Assembly (NCBI GenBank): GCA_964469165.1
Contig: CAYXXZ010000026.1
Coordinates: 1-33,112 of the forward strand
Reading direction: 5' to 3'
From: CAYXXZ01 sp964469165
GTDB lineage: Bacteria > Pseudomonadota > Gammaproteobacteria > Pseudomonadales > Porticoccaceae
Length of the DNA stretch: 33,112 bases
Shown: positions 18,240 through 23,949 of the stretch, in pieces
Layout of the letters: the number at the start of each line of letters is the position of its first letter
Position numbering within the stretch: position 1 is the first letter of the stretch
The notes under the pieces: model-generated
What the model saw: only the letters and a program-made list of their open reading frames with translations
Database searches by the model: none
What the model was told of the DNA's origin: nothing
Made by a program: the position numbers and the translations under genes

Positions 18240-18268
18240 TTGACGCACAACCTGGTTGTGCATACAAT
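18240..18268 (+). promoter_or_regulatory. higBA promoter with an internal operator palindrome
   Basis: The -35 box TTGACG is at 18240-18245 and the -10 box TACAAT at 18263-18268, with an ideal 17-base spacer. The spacer is filled by a perfect inverted repeat, GCACAACC-T-GGTTGTGC, at 18245-18261. This is the expected layout for autorepression: HigA bound here would block RNA polymerase. The toxin ATG is 24 bases downstream of the -10. Confidence 0.85.
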
Positions 18269-18291
18269 AAAGCAAACAGGGATCGAGTGAT

Positions 18292-18585
18292 ATGGCTGTC
18301 GAATTCAGGGACATGTGGCTGGAAGCATTTTACGAGAATGACCAAAGCCACAGGAAAATACCAAACACTCTCGAAGGAGCGCTGTTCAGGAAGCTGCAAA
18401 TCCTGGATGCGGCAACTCAGGAATCGGACTTGAGAGTACCACCAGGAAACCGCTTCGAACAGCTTGAAGGCAATATGGCCGGATGGTGCTCCATTCGGGT
18501 CAACAAGCAATACCGGCTGATCTTCAGATGGATCGATGGCGTTGCCAAAAGCACCTATCTGGACCCTCACGTTTACAAGGGTTAG
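18292..18585 (+). CDS. higB: HigB-type toxin (RelE superfamily mRNA interferase)
   Basis: A 97-aa toxin of the HigB/RelE fold, which cleaves mRNA on the ribosome. The conserved block is VPPGNRFEQLEGNMAGWCSI followed by RVNKQYRLIFRW, which matches the HigB consensus (PPGNRLE-L-G, then SIRIN-QWR-CFRW). The length is normal. It is the first gene of the pair, toxin before antitoxin, the typical higBA order, and lies 23 bases after the promoter -10. The antitoxin gene begins 14 bases after its stop. Confidence 0.93.
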   Translation: MAVEFRDMWLEAFYENDQSHRKIPNTLEGALFRKLQILDAATQESDLRVPPGNRFEQLEGNMAGWCSIRVNKQYRLIFRWIDGVAKSTYLDPHVYKG

Positions 18586-18599
18586 TGGAGGATAAGGTC

Positions 18600-18944
18600 A
18601 TGCGAAACACAAAACGTCGCCCGGTAACGGTGGGTCAGATACTGATCACCGAATTCCTGGAGCCAATGAATATCGGGATCAACGAACTGGCCGAAGCTAT
18701 GGGCGTCCACCGAAACACGCTAGGCCGGATCGTCCACGACAAGGGCGTTCTGACCGCTCCCATGGCGATCAAGCTGGCAACCGCCCTGGGTAACACGCCG
18801 GAGTTCTGGCTCAATGTCCAGCACGCGGTGGAATTGTGGGATGTACGCCACAAAGCTTATGAACAGGAAGCCCGAAACGTCAGGCAAGTAAAACCACGCA
18901 TGGCGCGTGGAAGAGAAGATAGAGCAGAGGGGCTTCTGGTCTAA
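18600..18944 (+). CDS. higA: HigA-type antitoxin, XRE-family HTH
   Basis: A 114-aa antitoxin and autorepressor. The helix-turn-helix covers about residues 20-60 (INELAEAMGVHRNTLGRIVH), and the family tail has ATALGNTPEFWLNVQHAVEL. The ATG at 18600 follows a GGAGG ribosome site; the open frame begins earlier, at 18483, only as a shadow of higB. The basic C-terminal tail after residue 90 is longer than in some homologues. It most likely binds the palindrome at 18245-18261. Confidence 0.94.
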   Translation: MRNTKRRPVTVGQILITEFLEPMNIGINELAEAMGVHRNTLGRIVHDKGVLTAPMAIKLATALGNTPEFWLNVQHAVELWDVRHKAYEQEARNVRQVKPRMARGREDRAEGLLV

Positions 18945-19204
18945 CCCCGAAATTACACCCTCTTTCTGACCGCTCCCGATGAACGGTATCAAAATGGCGA
19001 CGGAAGGCAGGCAAAAAGACACTTGCCAGCTTGTTTCGGATCGCCACTTTTCTTATGGTCATGTCCAATGAGCAAGAGGTACACCCCAGGGATCGTGGCG
19101 GAGCATGAAAGGGCTTATTGCACCCGTTCCTGACAAACCTTGCATCTCCGATAAACAGGAACCGGACAATGAAGTCACTTTCCCAGCCCACTCGGCGGAC
19201 TATG
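18945..19204. other. Non-coding gap between higA and the intI remnant
   Basis: I recognise no gene, RNA or repeat here. It is where the missing catalytic C-terminal half of intI should be, so it may contain the deletion scar or fully decayed integrase sequence. Confidence 0.4.
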
Positions 19205-19593
19205 TACTCCTTGGGCAGCAATCATCGAATAATGCCTACTCGGCGCCCTGGCCAGCTGGGTCGACACTTCGGCTTGGATCAGCACCGCGGGCAACTTGTG
19301 CCGGCGTTCCTCGCGCCTGGAGCTTGCCAGATCACCCACCACCTATACCAGAATCTTCGTATTGAGCAACACGATGACATCGGGGGCCGTAGGTGCGTCG
19401 GAAATACGCCCTTTCGTCGCCAGAGACGTCAAGTAGCAAATGATATCCCCGTCTCCCAGCAGAGAGAGGCGCTGTCTATCATTGAACAAGATGTAGAGCT
19501 CGGTCCAGTACAAATAGGCCTGGATCGTGCGTCGGCTGTACCGGTACCCCTACATATATCCACGACGGACTTGAAAAAATGGGATTTCGACAT
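19205..19593 (-). pseudogene. intI: intI, integron integrase pseudogene (frameshifted, stop-interrupted, C-terminus lost)
   Basis: Read on the minus strand from the ATG at 19593, the start is MSKSHFFKSVVDICR, very close to the N-terminus of IntI proteins (MSKSPFL-SVRD--R). A frameshift near 19548 moves to a second frame reading YRYSRRTIQAYLYW, then ILFNDRQRLSLLGDGDI and YLTSLATKGRIS, which follow the IntI SAM-like domain. An in-frame TAG at 19343-19345 interrupts it. Beyond the stop the same frame still reads IntI-like: GDLASSRREERRHKLPAVL, then IQAEVSTQLARAPSRHYSMI. Similarity ends near 19205, before any of the catalytic R-H-R-Y residues. At least two lesions plus truncation make it inactive. 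It diverges from the cassettes at 19723 onward, exactly as intI does from its array. Confidence 0.8.
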
Positions 19594-19722
19594 AGTTGAC
19601 ACTTCACCCTCGAAATATGTAGGGAGGCTTGTACCTTTTACTACCCGGCCTATCCAGAGGGGCTACCTTTTAATTGCCAAATGAGCCGGCTCTTTATATG
19701 CCCAAGCAACCGTCGCAGGATA
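19594..19722 (+). promoter_or_regulatory. Presumed attI / cassette promoter region
   Basis: In an integron the attI site and cassette promoter lie between the intI start and the first cassette, which is this gap. A TTGACA box is at 19596-19601, but the best -10-like sequence (TATGTA, 19616-19621) has only a 14-base spacer, so a promoter is uncertain. I could not place a clear GTTRRRY core. The assignment rests on position. Confidence 0.35.
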
Positions 19723-20205
19723 ATGGAGGCTGATGATTTGGAAATGATTGTGACCATTGTGGGTACTATCCTCACAGCAATGGGTACGACAGCCACTCTT
19801 TGGCAGGCTTCCAAAGTTAAGGCATATCGTGAGCAGATTGCTTTTGATCTTCGGAAAATACACTTGTCCGAGATTGGCGAATTATTAAGACGTGCACAGG
19901 AGGAGGGACGAAAATTGCTATCTCAAGTACAGCAGCTAAACCGCGGCAAAAGCATGATTAGCATTACTGACGATATACAATCTTATATTGATAAATCACT
20001 TAACCTTCTTCATTTGAGTGGGCCAGATACTGATCTTAGAAGTCAGATACTGGCGTCTCAAGGAAAGTTAAGGGATTTTCAGAAAACTGAAAATATTGAT
20101 GAAAAAAAGCAATGCGTATCAGATATGCACACAATAATTCAAGATTCGATATCAATGTGCAAAGAGAGAATCAGCAATCTTGAGTACGGAGAAAAAAATG
20201 ACTGA
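19723..20205 (+). CDS. Integron cassette protein with one N-terminal membrane helix, unknown function
   Basis: A 160-aa protein if started at the ATG at 19723; the frame is open to an ATG at 19681, which I find less likely because the extra N-terminus is basic and unstructured. One hydrophobic helix lies at residues 8-27 (MIVTIVGTILTAMGTTATLW), followed by a charged, probably helical cytosolic part. No domain recognised. It is first in the cassette array and overlaps the next ORF by 8 bases, so the two probably act together. Clearly AT-richer than the chromosome around it, as is common for cassette genes. Confidence 0.75.
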   Translation: MEADDLEMIVTIVGTILTAMGTTATLWQASKVKAYREQIAFDLRKIHLSEIGELLRRAQEEGRKLLSQVQQLNRGKSMISITDDIQSYIDKSLNLLHLSGPDTDLRSQILASQGKLRDFQKTENIDEKKQCVSDMHTIIQDSISMCKERISNLEYGEKND

Positions 20206-20560
20206 TATCGAACGTGAAATAGAGAAGCTAAGATTCCATGTTAGTCTAATTGGAGAAACAATCGATCACAGGAATAATCCAATTGCTGCCTTAGTGATAT
20301 CAATGGATTGGAATGCAAAAGATTTGGATGCAGCCCATGATGTTTTTGAGAAATATGACAACCTGCTAGAATCCGAAGAAGATGTGAATTGGCACGGCTT
20401 TGAGCATGAGCTTAGAGATAAATTCAATATCGGTTATCAGACAGTTAAGAGCATTGTTTTAGCTTTCTACAGAAATCATCAATGGACGGAGGTGTGTAGA
20501 CTCTATGCAAAAGCATATGAATGTATGGAGTTTCATGAAATCACAAGAGCAAAGGATTAA
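20198..20560 (+). CDS. Second ORF of the same integron cassette, unknown function
   Basis: A 120-aa soluble protein starting at the ATG at 20198, with a GGAG ribosome site at 20188-20191, overlapping the previous stop. The frame is also open from a TTG at 20180. It is acidic and helical with a predicted coil at the N-terminus (DIEREIEKLRFHVSLI) and recognisable blocks AALVISMDWNAKDLDAAHD and FNIGYQTVKSIVLAFYRNH. I do not recognise the family. The attC site begins 7 bases after the stop, so this gene closes the cassette. Two coupled genes in one cassette are less common than single-gene cassettes and suggest a paired module. Confidence 0.75.
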   Translation: MTDIEREIEKLRFHVSLIGETIDHRNNPIAALVISMDWNAKDLDAAHDVFEKYDNLLESEEDVNWHGFEHELRDKFNIGYQTVKSIVLAFYRNHQWTEVCRLYAKAYECMEFHEITRAKD

Positions 20561-20566
20561 AACCGC

Positions 20567-20650
20567 ATATAACAATCGCAGGCACAGCGACGGCTTTTCC
20601 ATTACGGCTTCGCCTTCATTCAAAAGCCGCGCGTGCTGCGGACATTATAC
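20567..20650 (+). repeat. attC site 1 (degenerate right core)
   Basis: The left core ATATAAC is at 20567-20573 and the right core ATTATAC at 20644-20650. The inner arms CGCAGGCACAGCGACGGC and GCCGCGCGTGCTGCG pair imperfectly with unpaired bases, and AAAAGCC/GGCTTTT extends the stem. The right core has A where the GTTRRRY consensus has G, so this site may recombine poorly. Confidence 0.75.
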
Positions 20651-20661
20651 GGACCACATAC

Positions 20662-21507
20662 ATGCCTAGCGCCACGATCAAGATATACCTGCCTCATGGT
20701 GATCCGAAGCGACTGCGGACCGGCGAGATCTCTAACTGGTCGGGAAAGGCGGTAGCAGGTCCGCGCACCGAGCTGGGCCAGCTTCTCAAACGGGACGAGG
20801 CTGCAAATGTTGGGGTCTACTTACTCACAGGAATCGATCCGATGTCGGGTGGCCCGGCTGTATACATTGGGGAAGCTGAGTCAATCCAAACTAGGCTTAA
20901 GCAGCACGTCGATAAAGACTTCTGGAATCAAGTCGTTTATTTCACCAGTAAGGATGAGAACCTTACCAAATCCCACATACGCTACTTGGAGGGCCGACTC
21001 ATCGAGCTAGCGAAACTAGCTGGCAGAGCAAGCCTAACGAACTCGCAAGCCACTACATCGAAGCTTCCTGAGTCAGATCGGGCCGACATGGAGATCTTCC
21101 TAGGAAAGATTGAGCAGTTGCTGCCCGCCCTCGGCGTAGAAGTACTGGTACCCATCGCCACAGCGCCGGAGTCCAAAGACGAAGCGCGGCTGCTCTTCTG
21201 CGAGATCAGCGGTCTCAGAGCTAGTGGCCACCTCACGCCAAACGGTATCGTTGTTCTGGCACAGTCACAGGCTGTGTCGTCTCTTCGGCCCTCAGCCAAA
21301 GACTACCCATGGGTAATCAATGCTCGCGAGCAACTTCTGAAAGACGGTGTATTGGGCTCCGCAGACGGACACCTTGTCTTTACAAAGAGCCATGAGTTCT
21401 CAAGCCCGAGTGCCGCGGCCGCAGTCATTCACGGCGGTACAGCGAACGGCCGAACCGCGTGGAAGGACTCCACTGGGAAAACACTTAAGCAACTCGAATC
21501 CGTATAA
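20662..21507 (+). CDS. GIY-YIG nuclease-family cassette protein with C-terminal DUF4357
   Basis: A 281-aa protein. The N-terminal half contains a GIY-YIG-like nuclease core: VGVYLLTG near 50-57 for the first strand and AVYIGEAESIQTRLKQH near 68-84 for the second, with Arg and the usual downstream Glu region (YLEGRLIELA). The C-terminal ~60 residues (VFTKSHEFSSPSAAAAVI, then GRTAWKDSTGKTL) match DUF4357, often found with GIY-YIG domains in phage-defence contexts. The ATG lies 12 bases after attC1 and has no clear ribosome site. It is flanked by attC1 and attC2, so it forms a complete cassette. Its biological target is unknown. Confidence 0.85.
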   Translation: MPSATIKIYLPHGDPKRLRTGEISNWSGKAVAGPRTELGQLLKRDEAANVGVYLLTGIDPMSGGPAVYIGEAESIQTRLKQHVDKDFWNQVVYFTSKDENLTKSHIRYLEGRLIELAKLAGRASLTNSQATTSKLPESDRADMEIFLGKIEQLLPALGVEVLVPIATAPESKDEARLLFCEISGLRASGHLTPNGIVVLAQSQAVSSLRPSAKDYPWVINAREQLLKDGVLGSADGHLVFTKSHEFSSPSAAAAVIHGGTANGRTAWKDSTGKTLKQLESV

Positions 21508-21561
21508 CAAATCGTTCAAGCCGACGCCGCTTCGCGGCGTGGCTTAACTCAAGCGTTATGT
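21502..21561 (+). repeat. attC site 2
   Basis: The left core GTATAAC is at 21502-21508 and the right core GTTATGT at 21555-21561. The arms CAAGCCGACGCCGC and GCGGCGTGGCTT pair around a TTC loop with unpaired bases, a textbook short attC. The preceding gene stops inside the left core, which is common. Confidence 0.92.
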
Positions 21562-21585
21562 CTACAGCCAGGAATCAGTCACCAA

Positions 21586-22527
21586 GTGGAGCTCGAATCT
21601 TTGATATGCCAAATTGGCGACCTTGAGGATGTGGTCCGAAATCACATCAATACTCATCGTTACCAAGTCGATCTGCTCGAAGATTCGTCTAATTGGAATC
21701 AGATATGTAGCTCGCTTGACGTAATTGGAGACACGATATACGCAATAGGCTCGTATGAAGCTAGCGAATTCCCAGAGGACTCTGGGCTCCAATATATTTA
21801 TACGTACGGCTTGCTGCAGTCCCTCTTTTTGCAGCAAGATGCCCTGCGCCACCTGAGTGAGGCGTTCGACATTAAGTTGAATCCGTCGCCTACTCTGATG
21901 GAGATAAGGAGTATACGTAACGCGTCCATAGGGCACCCTACCAAGCAGAACCAGAAGGGCGAACGTTTCTATAACTATATATCTAGAATGTCGTTGTCAA
22001 AACACGGTTTCGACCTACTGCAGCATTCTGAGCATAGAAACTTCGACATGATCAATGTCGACATTTCAGCTATGGTGAGAAAACAACTAGCTGAAGTGCT
22101 CTCGGGGTATACAGTAATCGCAAACAAACTTGCAGAGGCCGATAGAATGCATAAGAAAAGATTTCAAGATTCGCTACTGCGAGATGTTTTTCCGTCGGCA
22201 ATGGGTTACTTTTTCGAAAAGATAGGCCAAGGCATTTGGGCTCATTCGTCAGGCGACCGGGATTTTGGGCGATCTAATCTTCGGATGCTAAAAGAAACGT
22301 ACGAAAGATTTCAAAGCGCTCTGGAGGAAAGGGACGAGCTTGGCGAGCATATCAAATTCGATCTTGACCAATACTTCCATGCAATCGAGCGATTAGAAGG
22401 CTATTTAGAGGGAAGCAGTGAATCATTGGAAGAACCGGATGCTCGGATATATTGGTCATATCTTCGGAATGAGCATGCAAGCTTCGCACAAATTGCTGAA
22501 GAAATTGATGAGCAGTATCAAAAATAG
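21586..22527 (+). CDS. HEPN-like cassette protein, unknown function
   Basis: A 313-aa protein starting at GTG 21586; there is no in-frame ATG nearby and the ATG at 21558 is out of frame. R111-N112-x4-H117 within IRNASIGHPTK matches the catalytic RNx4H motif of HEPN ribonucleases, and the preceding helix (GLLQSLFLQQDALRHLSEAF) resembles that fold. The C-terminal half (from ~180) is charged and helical with no domain I recognise. It lies between attC2 and attC3 as a complete single-gene cassette, with no obvious nucleotidyltransferase antitoxin partner. The nuclease role is inferred from the motif only. Confidence 0.7.
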   Translation: MELESLICQIGDLEDVVRNHINTHRYQVDLLEDSSNWNQICSSLDVIGDTIYAIGSYEASEFPEDSGLQYIYTYGLLQSLFLQQDALRHLSEAFDIKLNPSPTLMEIRSIRNASIGHPTKQNQKGERFYNYISRMSLSKHGFDLLQHSEHRNFDMINVDISAMVRKQLAEVLSGYTVIANKLAEADRMHKKRFQDSLLRDVFPSAMGYFFEKIGQGIWAHSSGDRDFGRSNLRMLKETYERFQSALEERDELGEHIKFDLDQYFHAIERLEGYLEGSSESLEEPDARIYWSYLRNEHASFAQIAEEIDEQYQK

Positions 22528-22599
22528 ATATAACAAGGCACGGCTGTCGATCAAATTTTCCGCTGCGCTCCATATTTTCCGCAGAGCGCGGCGTTAGAT
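22528..22599 (+). repeat. attC site 3
   Basis: The left core ATATAAC is at 22528-22534 and the right core GTTAGAT at 22593-22599, a perfect GTTRRRY. The internal region contains inverted TTTTCCGC-type segments (near 22556 and 22575) and the arms GCACGGC/GCGCGGC. The next ORF starts 7 bases later. Confidence 0.88.
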
Positions 22600-22605
22600 T
22601 TCATT

Positions 22606-23598
22606 ATGAAGCAACCTCTAGAACTCGAAGGCTTTTGGTGGGTGCCGGATGCTCCCGACGAGCAACTAGCGGGGCGTTTAATTACTGACAACCATAGCAC
22701 GAAGCTGATCCTCACGATCGATACGCCTGGGAGACTCCCCTTTTCGCAAAGCGAGTCCCGCAATTACGATCTGATCCATGGGCGAACGACCTCTGGAAAG
22801 CAAATTACTTTGTTGCATTGCTTTGACTTGAACACGTCTTGGTCAGGTATCTACGAAGGGTCCGAAGTGGAAGAGTTCTGCATTCGCTTCTTTGACGGCG
22901 AGGATGCCCAGAAACTCAGCCCGCTGATTGATGCCGCTGCCAATCGCTTCAATGTTGAACTGGCGCTCGAAGACAAGGAAAAGATCGACTACAAGGTCAA
23001 GGCCAAGCAGTTCGTGAAGATCTACGGCCAGGTGGCGTCGATCATGACATTCGAGGTTCTGGCGTGGGAAAAGCTGTTCTGGTTTCTCAAGTTCCTGGTG
23101 CCGAAACTCAAAATCGAAGATCCCGGCCAGGATGAACTGGACGAGTTGCTGGAGTCGGTGGATTTGTCTACCTATGGCCTGGAGCGCACCAAGCTGGGCC
23201 ATGCGATAGGGCTGGACAATTCGAAGGCCGAACTCGACCCACAGAACCCCAATCCCCGCGGCCACCGTGGCGAGGAAGAGCAGGCCGATCCTCTGGACGA
23301 GATTATCCGCAGCTTCAACGAGCGGTGGTTCCAGGGCTGGAGCGCCACACCGGAAGAGCAGCGGGTGAAGTTCATCAACATCCTCGACAGCATCCGCACC
23401 CACCCCGACTACTCAGCCAAATACGGCGACAACCAGGACCCCTACAGCCGCAGTCTTGCACTGGAACAGATGCTGAAAGATGTCATGCTGAAACGGCGCA
23501 AGGAAGAGCTGGAACTGTACAAGCTGTATGCGTCCGATGAGGCGTTCAAGACAGCCTGGTTTCAGAACATCGAGCGGGCGCTGAGCCGGGGGCTATAG
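22606..23598 (+). CDS. Chimeric ORF: ApeA N-terminal domain fused to the C-terminal third of an HsdR
   Basis: A 330-aa ORF with two unrelated parts. Residues 1-~82 resemble the N-terminal domain of the anti-phage protein ApeA (LELEGFWWVPDAPDEQLAG, then GKQITLLHCF). From about residue 84 the sequence is the C-terminal region of a type I HsdR: EVEEFCIRFFDGEDAQKLS, WEKLFWFLKFLVPKLKI, ESVDLSTYGLERTKLGHAIG, LDPQNPNPRGHRGEEE, DEIIRSFNERWFQGW, VMLKRRKEELELYKL. The join is near 22850, and base composition rises toward chromosomal values just after it. The HsdR part has no nuclease or helicase motifs and is unlike the C-terminus of the hsdR at 4151. No attC follows, so the cassette's 3' end was lost. 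The ApeA catalytic HEPN domain is also missing. It is probably a non-functional deletion product, though translatable. Confidence 0.85.
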   Translation: MKQPLELEGFWWVPDAPDEQLAGRLITDNHSTKLILTIDTPGRLPFSQSESRNYDLIHGRTTSGKQITLLHCFDLNTSWSGIYEGSEVEEFCIRFFDGEDAQKLSPLIDAAANRFNVELALEDKEKIDYKVKAKQFVKIYGQVASIMTFEVLAWEKLFWFLKFLVPKLKIEDPGQDELDELLESVDLSTYGLERTKLGHAIGLDNSKAELDPQNPNPRGHRGEEEQADPLDEIIRSFNERWFQGWSATPEEQRVKFINILDSIRTHPDYSAKYGDNQDPYSRSLALEQMLKDVMLKRRKEELELYKLYASDEAFKTAWFQNIERALSRGL

Positions 23599-23618
23599 CG
23601 AAGAGTGCAGCCTGCGAG

Positions 23619-23942
23619 CTAAAACCGCGACAAACAAAGCACCCTCTGATCCTTATCCTTGATGCTGTAGCAGCGGTTTTTCTGGTTCCCGGTCTCGGCC
23701 AGGCAGAGATGCCGTTTGTCGCGATCCTCAATGGAGTAACAGCGGTTTTTCTGGCTTTTGGCAGTGGCCAGGCAGTAGTGGCGCTGGTCCCTGTCCTGGA
23801 TGGCATAGCAGCGGTTGGCATCGGCCAGCGCCCAGGGCGGCGGAAGCAGGAGAATGAGCAATATCCAGCGCGGCGGTTTTATTTTTCGCCATCTGTCATT
23901 TGTGGGGGCAATTCTTGAAACCGGCTTTGCCGGTTCGTGCAA
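23619..23942 (-). CDS. Small exported protein with three Cys-containing repeats
   Basis: A 107-aa protein. An N-terminal hydrophobic segment (about residues 25-40, PRWILLILLLPPPWALADA) looks like a signal peptide ending in an ALA-type cleavage site. The mature part is three near-identical ~26-residue repeats of the form NRCY-I-D-DQR--CLA, each with two Cys that could form a disulfide. The start at 23942 is the only usable in-frame start before the signal segment, but it lies inside a large inverted repeat, so it is uncertain. Function unknown. It lies just downstream of fadD, on the same strand. Confidence 0.65.
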   Translation of the reverse strand: MHEPAKPVSRIAPTNDRWRKIKPPRWILLILLLPPPWALADANRCYAIQDRDQRHYCLATAKSQKNRCYSIEDRDKRHLCLAETGNQKNRCYSIKDKDQRVLCLSRF

Positions 23943-23949
23943 TTGCCCC
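23905..23949. repeat. Nested inverted repeat at the end of fadD
   Basis: Outer arms GGGGCAATT (23905-23913) and AATTGCCCC (23941-23949), inner arms AACCGGC (23919-23925) and GCCGGTT (23929-23935) around a TTT loop. It touches the fadD stop codon. There is no T-run on the minus strand afterwards, so it is not a canonical terminator; it may be a dispersed palindrome or an RNA 3'-end stabiliser. Confidence 0.75.

Noticed and set aside
19118..19684. 188-aa plus-strand ORF over the intI region
   Set aside because: Its translation is Arg/His/Pro-rich without any known motif, and the minus strand of the same bases reads IntI-like protein.
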